Made by a program: the position numbers and the translations under genes. Shown in pieces: positions 11,607 through 23,245 of a stretch of 64,000 bases of DNA. Numbering within the stretch: position 1 is the first letter of the stretch; every line of letters starts with the position of its first letter. Origin of the DNA: Riptortus pedestris. Taxonomy: Eukaryota > Arthropoda > Insecta > Hemiptera > Alydidae. The notes below the pieces were generated by a model. It was not told the origin of the DNA. It ran no database searches and saw nothing but the letters and a program-made list of their open reading frames with translations. The DNA is taken from contig CM032228.1 in the NCBI GenBank assembly GCA_019009955.1, forward strand, positions 182,435,501 to 182,499,500. The letters run 5' to 3'.

Positions 11607-12994
11607 CAGAAAGGTGTTTCATGAATTTATATCTTCGTAGTTGTCACCAAGCTGCGCATAAACAGTAGTAATTCGACGAGAAACATGATTTGACTATTTT
11701 TGTTCTCGAGGAACACCTTTATAGCTGATCGCCTGGGGAAGATATCAGTGATGCCTTAACCCCATAGAACACCTATTGGATGATCCAGGAATAGGTTGCC
11801 GGTATTGGTTGTTTCCTTGTATGTTCATTGATACTTTGATATATGTATAAGAGAGGTTCCTTTATTTATTTATCCTCGCCAGAAGTATGACCTGAAAATT
11901 ACATGTGATAAATCATGCTACTTCTCATGAAGAGAAACGTGTATACCTTTACATTACAACTGGTCGAAAAATAAAAGGATGAAGAATACAAAAATACAAT
12001 AAACAATAACAAACGGTCTTTGAATAAATAATGGCCGTTCGAAGCAGAGTTCACACAAACACAACAGAACACTAATAAACACAACTGCAAGAGTACGCTA
12101 TTAATTTTTGCACTGAACTAAAAGGTAATTGTGAGGTTGCTCGCAGTGTACCCACTTTAAAATTAGAATAATTATTTTAGTTAAAATTGTTTATGGTAAC
12201 ACTGTCACTGAAACCAGGTGGCAACTAGTAGGGGGTAGGTTAAGAGTTGTTATAGAGCAGGATAAACTGCTACACGTGCATTGGGTTCATATACTCTCAA
12301 AAAAACAAAAAAAAAACAATTATTAAGCTTTAATTGCTTTATGTTGTTCGTTTGAAGCACCTAGAGGGAAATATTATAATCTAAAAGTATTTTGAGTGTA
12401 TTTATTGTGTGATAAGAAGGCTTTTTATTCGTCAATCATTTGACTATTTAATCGGTAGGGAAATACTGCAAGATGATGATTGATTACTCCATCTGAGGAA
12501 TTAAACGGCTGAGGAAAGAGAGACTGAGTTTGGGAGGGCAGCTCGATGAGGCTAATGGTTTTAGCGGCGGAGCTTGGTTAAGCGGCAATGACTTGGAATC
12601 AATAAAGATAGAGATTGGCGAAGGTCACTCTCCCTAAATCTTATCTGTTTAGATCTCGTCAGCAGTTACCATCCCAACTAATGGTCTCTTTTTATCGCTT
12701 CAGTCACTCACTCTTAAATCCTTTCTTGTCCTGACACAAATTCCAATTGCTCTTAAATTAGATAGTAACTGTCGATTATAACGGATTTGATGCCAAAGAA
12801 ATAATTTGATTCTTATCATTGACTGGTGCCGAGGCTACCGTATATTGGTCAAAATTGACTAATTTAGATTTAAGGTTAACCATTTCTGTAGGTAGACACG
12901 TATCTCTACGTGGTATATCACCACATCTTGTTGGGATACTAGCGTTTGTTCGTGAATCTCGACAATACCAGCTTGTTGGTCGATTTCAATATTA
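11607..12994. other. Unrecognised sequence
   Basis: No supported gene or repeat. Confidence 0.5.
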
Positions 12995-13482
12995 AAAAGT
13001 CCGTCACGCAGGGGCTGCGTAAACTAAGCAGATTTCCCACGTGAAGTTTTACAATAGAGAAATCTGCCCAATAACAAGTGTAGTAAGTATTAAGGGATCA
13101 CTAAACTTATACACTAGGGACGAATAGTTACGAAAACGGCCGCCAGAGCTCTCTTCGGAAAGTACCAAACAGCTCACTCCTGCCGACCAATGCAGAATAC
13201 AAATGCAAATATCTCGGTTAATATTCAAGATACAGAATAAATGTATAGAACAATATTTATGGTACATTTAATTTGCAATAAGATTGTTTCTATACAATGT
13301 TTCGATCCGACGCATAATAACGGAGATTTTTCGAATTTTCCGAAAATCCCCCTTCTAAACCCCCCCTCTCACTGGTCCGATTTCAGCCATTAACGAACAT
13401 GATCTTCCTTTTTACATAAAACGATTAAATTCCGAGTTTGGTAACGATCAAACAAAAATTGCGACCGCTAGAACGTTAACAG

Positions 13483-13548
<66 letters not shown>

Positions 13549-13670
13549 TTGAACGGACCTCATTTTCGTCATCTCCTGGGTAGGATCGATGGACATTTGA
13601 AGAAATTTTTCGAAACTCGCGTCATGAGTACGACCTCAATAGCTGATTTCCCTCAAGGGAAATCTGCTAA
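12995..13670 (+). mobile_element. HINE-like copy H4, full length, short subfamily
   Basis: The 5' end is AAAAGTCCGTCACGC with the hairpin ACGCAG-GGG-CTGCGT, then AAGCAGATTTCCC. Internal blocks (ATATCTCGGTTAATATTC, the C-rich tract near 13348-13372) and a (TA)n core at 13488-13543 follow. The 3' tail ends in a palindrome and CTGCTAA at 13670. H5 begins at the next base. Confidence 0.9.
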
Positions 13671-14254
13671 AAGTCCGCCACGTAGGGGCTGCGTAAACTA
13701 AGCAGATTTCCCACGTGAATTTATACAATAGAGAAACCTCCATACGAACAGTTACGGAAACGGTCGAACTAGCTCTCGGCAGAAACGAATAGAACCGACT
13801 TTAGCCGATCCCATCTCGGCCGTTACCGACACACCCTTAATAAGAGTGCAAATATCTCGGCTAATATCAAAATAGAGAATAAATATCAAGATAGAGAATA
13901 AATGTATATAACAATGTTTATAGTAAAAGTAATTTGCAATAAGCTTAGTATACACTTTTTCGATCCGACGTATAGTAACGGAAATATTTCGAAATCCCCC
14001 CTCCCCACTCTCCCACTGGTCCTATTTCAACCGTTAACGAACATGATCTTTCTTTTTACATAAAACGATTAAATACCGAGTTTGGTGACGATTAAATAAT
14101 AATTACGACCGCTAGAGTGTTAACAGACAAATATATATATAGTTTTGAACGGACTTCATTTTCGTCATCTGTTGAGTAGGTTCGATGGGCATTTGAATTT
14201 TTTTCGAAAATCGCGTCGATTACGACCTCAATAGCTGATTTCCCTAAAGGGAAA
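13671..14254 (+). mobile_element. HINE-like copy H5, directly tandem to H4
   Basis: It starts AAGTCCGCCACG immediately after the CTAA end of H4 and runs in the same direction. It has a short TA core near 14131-14140 and the usual tail. The last bases decay: the palindrome is present but ATCTGCTAA is replaced. The element is close to H8 and H15 in its 5' block. Confidence 0.88.
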
Positions 14255-15703
14255 CATAAATAAGAAGAATTAAAAAAAAAAAAATAAAAATTATGGTTTA
14301 TAGTATATACATAGTGACGGTTTTGGTTTCAGCAGTTCATGATTAGATATATCATCGGATGAAGCAGGAAAACAATACCTTTTTTATTAATGGATAAAAA
14401 TGTGAGGTAGGTTAATAAAATAATTACGGAGAGCAGTTGTAAGAGCCAAATATTTAGAAATCACAAATGATTTCGTTTATTTTTAAAATTATATTTAGTC
14501 GCATTTCGATTTACTCCAAACATTGAATTTACATAATAGACATTATTTTTTATAAGTGCAGAATACGTACGATAGACAAAGTTGCATGTTTTTTAATGTA
14601 AGGAGAAGTTTTATCAATCTGCTGATTCTTATATAGTTTCTTATATAATTATTCATTGTTTGACACTACTTTCGTCATAATTATGTATATCGAAATGTAT
14701 ATTGCTATGTAGGAATATATTTTTTGTTATGTGTGTATTACTTTAGAATGGTCCCAATCGATCTTTAAATCAATGTTGAGGAAATAAAACGTAAAGACAT
14801 TGAAAAAAATCATTGGAGTAATACATCTCATGGACTTTGTACGTCTTCAGCCTATTGTAAAGAGGCATATTCAAAGAGAGAGGGCTTCATTTCTTTGGCT
14901 GCCGGTCAAAGCTACCCATTTCTAAAGAATTGTCAAGAGATTCCATTAAGATTATTTCCCTCAAGATTGAATTGTAGTAAAAGAAACTCATAAGTTTTTT
15001 TCGCTCTTCCATTTCCTTTTTTTAAATATCAGCCTTATATTTTTGCTATATATTTCTTTAATAAAATTAAGCTTCTGCAACTTGAAATGTACCAATATTT
15101 TAATTAAATCGCTAGTCTTATAAATTATTTTAATCATAGAACTTATGGTTCATCTTTGTATTTCGGTCTATTAGATGATAGCCGTCAATAGGCTAACCGA
15201 TTGTTGAAACTTTTGAATTTCTAAAAGAGAGGCATTGAAAATTGAATATTCTGAGAAAAAATATATGGTAAAAGTTTTCCACCGGTTTGTGTCCCAATTT
15301 TGTAACATTAGTTCATAATATTAAACGTGAACATTTTCTGATAGAGAATCACTTTATTGTACAAATTGTTATACAGTTTGTGGGGCTGCTCAATTACATT
15401 GAGATGCTGAAGCACACAGCAACTTAGTCAATCCCTAGGACAACAGTAAAACAATAAATATATATAGTCTTACAAAAACCCTTATAATCTACAAATTTCA
15501 AATCTCATAAAAAATATTTCGTTCTTTTCAACGACCGAAAAAGTTCATATTTATTTTAATCTAGTCCAAAATGAAGTATCTTGCTCATTTCTAATATTTA
15601 TGACGTGTCTAACCAATTAGCTTGCAAACGTCCATTTATTCCTAATTGGATGATTCTCTTCTGACTCTTTTTGAATTAGTTACATTCCTGCACGTGATCA
15701 TAA
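14255..15703. other. Unrecognised sequence
   Basis: An A-rich run at about 14272-14284 follows H5. No gene is seen. Confidence 0.5.
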
Positions 15704-16636
15704 AAAGTCCGTCACGCAAGGGCTGCGTAAACTAAGCAGATTTCCCTCGTGTTGTTTAGTAATAGATAAATCTAAATACTGGTAACACAATTCCACCGAG
15801 AATAAATACAAACGGTAATAAGAAATGTTTCATCCAATTTCAATAAACTGCCGACAGGAACCGTTAGGTTAGAAATCTAAACAAACGGGTCTGCCCGCCT
15901 CACACCGGAAAAAAAAAAACAATTACTGAAATATATCAGAATATAAAATATTAATTTTATTCAGAACTATTTACTATATCTAGTACTGTAATTAATAATA
16001 AGTCAGAATAATGGTTATCTCCATCAATCAAATTTCAAAACCTTAAGACGGGGGGGGGCACCAGGACATATTTGGATGTATCTCGTATAATAAAGGTCTC
16101 TTGAATACAATTTTTGGTATTTAAACTTCGAATAATGTGATTTATTATGTAGCAGAGTATTGTTAATGTAACATGAGTAGAAGTGGCGGTTTGCTAATGG
16201 GTGAAAACTGAAAAATGCAAATATCTCGATTAATATTCAAGATAGAGAAGAAATGTATATAACAATATTTATAGTAAATTTGATTTGCAATAGGATTGGT
16301 TCTATACAATTGTTCATTCCGACGCATAATAACGGGGATAATTAAGAATTTTCAAAAATCCTTTCCTCTAAACTCTCCCTCCACCTGGTCCGATTTCAGC
16401 CGTTTTGCGAACTTGATCTTTCTTTTTACATAAAACGACTAAATATCGATTTTGGTAACGATTAAACAATAATTGCGTCCGCTAGAGCGGTAACAGACAA
16501 ATATATATACAGTTTTGAACGGACCTCATTTTCGTCATCTCCTTGGTAGGTTCGATGGACATTTGAAGAAAATATTCGAAAATCGCGTCATGAGTACAAC
16601 CTCAATATCTGATTTCCCTTCAGGGAAATCTGCTAA
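15704..16636 (+). mobile_element. HINE-like copy H6, full length, long subfamily
   Basis: Both termini are intact: GTCCGTCACGCAAGGGCTGC at the 5' end, and a palindrome with CTGCTAA ending at 16636. Relative to the short type it carries an extra ~450 bp between the 5' end and the conserved core. That segment includes an A-run (15909-15920), a G-run near 16050 and a block ending GAGTAGAAGTGG. The TA core is very short (16501-16508). Confidence 0.9.
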
Positions 16637-16762
16637 AAATAAATAGATATGTTGCCTTGGGGAAAGCGAAAGTAATTATAATCATTCCACTTGTATTATA
16701 GTTTATCCATTTAACTCCTACATTGAAACATAAAAGCCTGTCATTTGTAACATGTAAGAAAA

Positions 16763-17297
16763 AAAAGTCCGTCACGCAGGGGCTGCGTAAACTAAGCAGA
16801 TTTCCCACGTGAAGTTTTACAATAGAGAAATCTGCCTAATAACAACTGTAGTAGTAAGAAACCTTTAAACCTAAAACATTATTTAGGGCGTAATAACCCA
16901 GTAGTTTCTAGCCCTAAAAAACAGTTAACCTAACCTCTAAACCTATTCACGAGTGTCGAATAGTTATGGAAACGGCCGCCAGAGCTCTCGGCGGAAAGTC
17001 CGAACATAGCCTAATACAAATGCAAATATCTCGGTTAATATTCAAGATACAGAATAAATGTATAGAACAATATTTATAGTAAATTGAATTTGCAATAAGA
17101 TTTATTCTATACAATCTTTCGATCCGACGCATAATAACGGAGATATTTTGAATTTTCAAAAATCCCCCCTCTAAACCCCCCTCCCACTGGTTCGATTTCA
17201 GCCATTAACGAACTTGATCTTTCTTTTTACATAAAACGATTAAATTCCGAGTTTGGTAACGATCAAACAAAAATTGCGACCGCTAGAGCGTTAACAG

Positions 17298-17365
<68 letters not shown>

Positions 17366-17485
17366 GAACGGACCTCATTTTCGTCATCTCCTGGGTAGGA
17401 TCGATGGACATTTGAAGAAATTTTTCGAAACTCGCATCATGAGTACGACCTCAATAGCTGATTTCCCTTAAGGGAAATCTGCTAA
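16763..17485 (+). mobile_element. HINE-like copy H7, reference copy of the family
   Basis: Best example of the plan. (1) GTCCGTCACGCAGG opens a hairpin (stem ACGCAG/CTGCGT). (2) The subterminal motif AAGCAGATTTCCC is followed by CACGTG. (3) AATATCTCGGTTA at 17025 is mirrored by TAACGGAGATATT at 17135, an internal inverted repeat. (4) A C-rich tract runs near 17164-17189. (5) The hairpin CCGCTAGAGCGG precedes a 57-bp TA core (17305-17361). (6) The tail leads to the palindrome TTTCCCTTAAGGGAAA and CTGCTAA (17485). GGGAAATCTGCT at the 3' end is the inverse of the 5' subterminal motif. A ~75-bp hairpin insertion lies near 16850-16930. There is no coding sequence. The features match Helentron-type non-autonomous elements. 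The mechanism is inferred. Confidence 0.9.
16882..16918. repeat. Small hairpin unit inserted in H7
   Basis: TTTAGGGC and GCCCTAAA form the arms around TAACCCAGTAGTTT. The flanking H-family sequence in H16 and H22 lacks about 75 bp here, so it is an insertion. A related unit sits at 31235-31271. Confidence 0.55.
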
Positions 17486-19019
17486 TATATAGCTATTAAC
17501 ACAATATGTGACATATTGGTTTAATTTAAACAACCCACGTAAGTTTATGGCACAAAAAAACCCTTATAAACGCCCACTAAGTTGAAGCTGCTTCGGGTAA
17601 GCACATTTCCCACATGCTGCAATAGCACAAAGAAGACGTCATACATTTTCTGCTATCCATTAGTTAGAACCCTATGTACCCATAATTAAAATATAACCTA
17701 GAAATGATAGTTGTAGTAATATAATAGTTATAACTGAAGAGGTTATATGAAGCCTAGAAAAGAAAATATGCAAATTCTACGACCAAAGACTTCTAGACTT
17801 AGAAAAAAATTTAAAGTGGAATAAATAAACAACATGTAACTTCTAATTATTTTTTTTATTATTGATATGAGTATTTCGGAGATCTAAGATTCTTCGTTTT
17901 GTGAATGTAGCTTCGTCCGTCCAGAAAATTTGTCTTTCTTTACGTTTTTTTTTGATTCTTTACAATTGAAGACTAGTAATTGAAACTTACGAACACACAC
18001 CCAGTGCCAATCGGTAACTGTTGCTGTCCAAGAATGATTACTAAGAAAAGGATATACAATGTGCAGATAACATCTGCTGTGTGGCTATGGCTTCTAGATT
18101 TTTTAAGAGCTTATTTTAATTAATTACATTTTAATTTTTAGTTAAGCAAATTAACACGAACAATTTTATTCATTTAAAATGTCTAGCGATATAAATCCTG
18201 TTTTTTTTTGTTTTTTTTTAATGACTATAAATTGTTTATTTATCTGTACCTACAACAATATTATTCTGATTTCTTTGAGTTGAAATAACTTTACTGCAGT
18301 ATGAGCTAAAGACGATTCAATGTAGTTAACACATTAACTCGATGAACTACTAACACCATATATTGCCAATAGTTAAGAAAGTAGTTAGGAAATAGAAGCA
18401 ATTGAGCTATTATTGATTTTCTACCCTTGTAATGTTCAAATTAAATTTCGAGATCTTGGCTATTAATAAATATTTGTTAATTAATTATCCTTTATCAATG
18501 ATCTGTTGTACTGAATTGAAACCCGTGTCACAGATACTCCATAAATTTAACTTATTTTCATTTCTAGACATGTTTTTACCTTTATGGATAACGATCGATC
18601 TTGAAATTATATGAATCAAATGCAACATATATATCAATATTTATTTACTACTATGATATAATTGACATTCCTGTGGAAGAAATTTAATTTGTATAATGGA
18701 ATAATTCTTAGAAATGCTTGTGTTTTAAGAATCTCATCAAGAGATATTTAAAAAAAAAAAAATTGTAATAAATTTTAAGAATCCAGACTACAAATTCCAG
18801 TTATCATTTTAATGTCACATCATTCATAATGCTCATCCATAAAGCAAAGTTTTATTGTTAATTGTTTTTTAATTGTTATTTTGGACGATTCGGGAACTCT
18901 TATTGAATGAAATAGAACATAGATGTTGCTAATACACCTCAGATGTTATGTTGACAGTTAATAAAATTATTAGGTAAAAATACGATTCTTAATCACATGT
19001 TCAGAAATCCACCTTTATT
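17486..19019. other. Mostly unrecognised; decayed H-family fragment near 17590-17640
   Basis: GTAAGCACATTTCCCACATG near 17598 resembles the 5' subterminal part of the H family and is followed by sequence resembling H13 and H18 (GACGTCATA). The rest is AT-rich with homopolymer runs and no supported gene. Confidence 0.45.
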
Positions 19020-19177
19020 TTAGCAGATTTCCCTTGAGGGAAATCAGCTATTGAGGTTGTACTCATGACGGAATTTTCGAAATTTTTCTTCAAATGTCCA
19101 TCGATCCTACCTAGTAGATGACGAAAATGAGGTCCGTTACAAACTGTATATATATATCTATATATGTATATATATAG

Positions 19178-19235
<58 letters not shown>

Positions 19236-19674
19236 CTGTTACCGCTCTAGCGGTCGAAATGTTTGTTTAATCGTTACGAAACTCGATATTTAGTCGTTTT
19301 ATGTAAAAAGAAAGATCAAGCTCGTTAACGGCAGAAATCGGACCAGTGGGAGGGGGTTTAGAGGGGAGGATTTTCGAAAATTCGAAATATCTCCGTTACT
19401 ATACGTCGGATCGAAAAATTGTACAGAACCAATCATATTGCAAATTAAATTTACTATAAATATTGCCATATACATTTTTTCTCTATCTTGAATATTAACC
19501 GAGATATTTGCATTTTTTGTAAATCGGGGCGCCTAACGGACGAGAGTTACTTTCCCGCCAAAAGCTAGTTCGGCTGTTTCCTTCACTGGCTCGGCTCTCG
19601 TGAAATTTCTCTATTGTAAAACTGGACGTTGGAAATCTGCTTAGTTTACGCTGCCCCTGCGTGACGGACTTTTT
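19020..19674 (-). mobile_element. HINE-like copy H8, full length, short subfamily
   Basis: The inverse 3' end TTAGCAGATTTCCC starts near 19020 and the inverse 5' end GACGGACTTTTT closes at 19674. The compound TA core at 19147-19231 contains internal palindromic TA/CTA/GTA variants. The conserved G-rich block on the plus strand is near 19344-19372. Confidence 0.9.
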
Positions 19675-19694
19675 AGAAGTCTTTCCGTATTTTT

Positions 19695-19755
19695 GAAAAA
19701 TCGCATCATATTTGATCGCTGAGAATTTGATATCTCATAAGGGAAATCTATTTAA
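19695..19755 (+). mobile_element. Decayed H-family 3' tail fragment
   Basis: TTTTGAAAAATCGCATCAT and then TCATAAGGGAAATCTATTTA match the last ~60 bp of the family, in the opposite direction to H8 and 20 bp from it. Confidence 0.5.
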
Positions 19756-21959
19756 TAAATGTAGCAAAAGGATGTGAAACATTAACGCAGAAATTGGAAA
19801 ACATTGTTGTGCCTATGCATTTGTACAATTCTTTTCGTGATTTACACAGGGACCCTTAGCGTGAAGTATCTGATGAGATAATGAATCGGTTCAAAATGAA
19901 AGAATAGAGATGTGGTTGAGTCACTTAGCTCAGGCTGTAGTACTAATCTTGGGGGAGGGAAGAAATGGTATGTCTACAACAGGCATGTCAGCTCTCTCCA
20001 CCATATGTTCCTTTATACCCCTGAAAAAATACGCCTTCATGTAATTGCTAGTTTTGCCAGATTTTCTTTTAGGGAATTGGATGGAAGAGAAATATTTTAA
20101 TTCTTCTACGAAATTGTTATATTTTAAATGAATATAAATACTCCCACGATGATTCACTAAAGGACTAAATTAAATTTGAGTAATGTAAGTTATTCTGTTT
20201 AAAGAGTACTCCCAGTTTCCTGCAAGTGTGTGTAACGCTATCCCAGGAACTGTTGTGATGTATACGCTAAATAATACCTTAATTTTCATCCCATTATGAA
20301 AATGTACCACCTAATTCACGAAATGGATAATCTTTCACTTGATGTAAAAGGCAGTAATCGGATGAATATTGAGGTATTTATGTTTACAATCGTTACTACT
20401 CATCAGTGACGGTATTAAATGTTAATTGCTTCCCATCGAATTATGGAGATTGGATCAGCTAAAGCACTTAATAATAATAATACCTTCATTCGAACCACCG
20501 TAAGTTATTTTATTGTTTTATCCGTGAAGCAAGGAATCCCCTCTATAAATATATGACGAATTTATGCTCCTTTAAGGGCATCACGTAAATATCGTTTACT
20601 ATCAAAATATAATACCAAACTTTGTTTTAGTTATATAAATGATAACACTATTGCTCCGTATTTCTATCTTACGAGAACTAAATAGAAAATAGCAAAAGTA
20701 AAATTTAAACAATTTTAAATTTAAAAAGTGTTTAAGTTTAACTGGCACCGTTTCTAAACTTAGGACCAACTTTTGGCGACTTAATCACTACCCAGAATTT
20801 ATTAAACGAAAAAGGTGGGAAACGTAAACAGTTTAATAGTTCCGTGGGAAACTGTTTGGGAGAGATAGGCTCAGCAATACAGAACATTACATAGCATTAC
20901 TAAGAGCTTTCATTAATTTAAGCTTTATATATTTCGTTATTAAAACATTTGTATTTTACGCTATACGCTGCCCGATTCTTACTTTCAGGAGTAACTCAGA
21001 GGATGGACAGACGATCCTCTTAAACATGTAAAACTTTTCGACATTTATTATCAACAGCTGTTATATTTTACTGGTGAACGAAACGTAGTAACATTAGTCG
21101 ACGTCTTCTATGAAGATGTATTTCCAAAAATTATTACGTTCTGAATAAGCTGTTACAATGCCTTCAATGTAACAAAACAACATTTAATTTTGCATTAAAT
21201 TCTATGGCAAATACATATAATATTGCTGAGGTCAATGGAGCTTCCTGTTCTAAAACAGTAATTTCAATAAGGTCGGAGATGCGATCAGTAAGGAATACTT
21301 ATTGTATGCTGAATAACAAAGCAGAGCAAGAGATGTTTCTTTAATGATTAATAATCATAGTGTGTTATTAATATGCAAATTTCTACTGGAAATGTTGGGA
21401 AGTTTATGCCGTTCTCTTTACAGCTCTTGCATGATTTAAGTTCCCATAGGGCAGAATAAGGGCATTCGTTATTTATCACTTCCAAGTTTGTCGTGAAATT
21501 ACGATTGGTTGGATACAGGAATACGTTTCTCGGTGAATATCATAAATAAGTCTGGCCTTGTTTGTAAATTATGTCCGGAACAAACTACAATGCTTCCTAA
21601 ATTCTTTGCTAGGCAACTAGAACATATTCGCTGAATAAGGCACTATTAATTACGAATATTAACAACGACGTAAAACATGTCAATTCTCTTTTTAGAGTTT
21701 TCATCCTAACTACTTTAGAGTAAACTATTTATTTGGGGAACCTACAAGAAATGCAGGACGGGCTGGAAGGTGGAATGTGAAGTACCACAGATAAAAAAAC
21801 TATAATTTCTAAGGTATTGTTTTATCAATTTACTCCTAGAGCTTTCTAGCGTTTGGTGAATTTTTAGACGTGTGTTAGTAAGATTCCAGATAACTGGTTA
21901 TAAAATGTTAAAATAATGACAATTTGTATTGGGAAGTGTTTAACTTACTAACGTTTTCT
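19756..21959. other. Unrecognised AT-rich sequence
   Basis: No gene, transposon end or RNA feature is supported. Confidence 0.5.
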
Positions 21960-22245
21960 GCAATCCTAGTTTCAGTAGATCACTGTACTGTCTTCTACTG
22001 ATAAGCCTTAACAAGTCCTCCTTCAGCTGCTCTATTTACTTCTTCCTTGGCCTTCCTCGTCTGTTCCACATACAATATAACTCAACATATCGTTGGCCAG
22101 CCTGTTTCTCTCTGGTCCATGGATATGACAGTAGTGCTATGATGATCGGCATGGTTGTTGGCCAATCAAATCCATTAGCCCACGTACTAGCCCTTTCTGA
22201 ACTACGGATAGTGCACGAAGAAAAACTGAAGAACATCCTTAACAT
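21960..22245 (-). pseudogene. Possible decayed LINE C-terminal fragment
   Basis: The minus-strand frame contains RRGRPRKK, a stop, and then IEQLKEDLLRL in the same frame. GRPRK-[K/R]-W-x-(E/D)-x-(V/L)-K-E-D-L is a common ending of non-LTR retrotransposon polyproteins. The upstream residues (WTREKQAGQRYVE) give no further recognisable motif. The length is too small for a firm call. Confidence 0.35.
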
Positions 22246-22380
22246 TTGTCTAAGCGTTAATTCTGTCTCTTGATCTTGTAATAATCCAGCTAAGGTGGCA
22301 CATTCACTGAAAATAGAACTTCTTTTTTATTGATTATTTGGGAGGATATCTATGATAGTACTATAGGGAGATATTCTATT

Positions 22381-22500
22381 TTAGCAGATTTCCCTTCAGG
22401 GAATTCAGCTATTGAGGTCGTACTCATGACGCGATTTTCGAAAAATTTCTTCAAATGTCCATCGATCCTACCCAGGAGATGACGAAAATGAGGTCCGTTC

Positions 22501-22568
<68 letters not shown>

Positions 22569-23245
22569 CTGTTAACGCTCTAGAGGTCGCAATTTTTGTT
22601 TGATCGTTACGAAACTCGACATTTAACCGTTTTATGTAAAAAGACAGATCAAGTTCGTTAATGGCTGAAATCGGACCAGAGGGAGGGGGGGGTTAAGAGG
22701 GGGGTTTTTCGAAAATTCGAAATATCTCCGTTATTGTGCATCGGATCGAAAAATTGTGTAGAACCAATCTTATAGAAAATTAAATTTGCTATAAATATTG
22801 TTATATAGACTTATTCTTTATCTTGAATATTAACCGAGATATTTGCATTTTTATGAAGTCTGTGGCACACGTGGTCGGGTATCGTTCGGATTAGTTCGGC
22901 CGTTTTCGTAAATGTTCGGCTCTGGTGGAAGCTTCTTCTAACCTTACCTGTCGTTTCTAACCTTACCTTACCTTCGTTACTTTGTTAGATTTATGCAAAT
23001 ACGTTCTGTTCATCCGCCCCCCCCCCTTCTTTAGTTCTTGGACTACTAAAATTTGAGTTATTAAAATATAAATTATTCTTACTATTCAGAAGCCGTTCCA
23101 GTTGGGAATTTATTAAAATTAGCAGAAAGATGTCTCATTGTCGTTTGTATTTAATCAGGGTGGGCTTGTGTTCAGTATGCAGATTTCTCTATTGCTAAAC
23201 TTCACATGGGAAATCGGCTAAGTTTACGCAGCCCCTGCTTTTTTA
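22381..23245 (-). mobile_element. HINE-like copy H9, mosaic of short and long subfamilies
   Basis: The inverse 3' end opens at 22381, followed by the TA core at 22507-22563 and a G-rich tract at 22681-22704. After the short-type block (AGTTCGGCCGTTTTCG near 22893) the element switches to long-type sequence (GCAAATACGTTCTG, the C-run near 23019, TTGGACTACTAAAATTTGAG) before the 5' end. The terminal GACGGACT is lost after GCAGCCCCTGC. Confidence 0.85.

Noticed and set aside
11349..11640. Open frames in the GC-rich insert
   Set aside because: High GC lengthens random frames. They run across the insert boundary and show no motif.
12995..14254. CRISPR-like array or satellite
   Set aside because: The repeated blocks are two dispersed elements side by side, not regularly spaced short repeats, and the sequence is eukaryotic.
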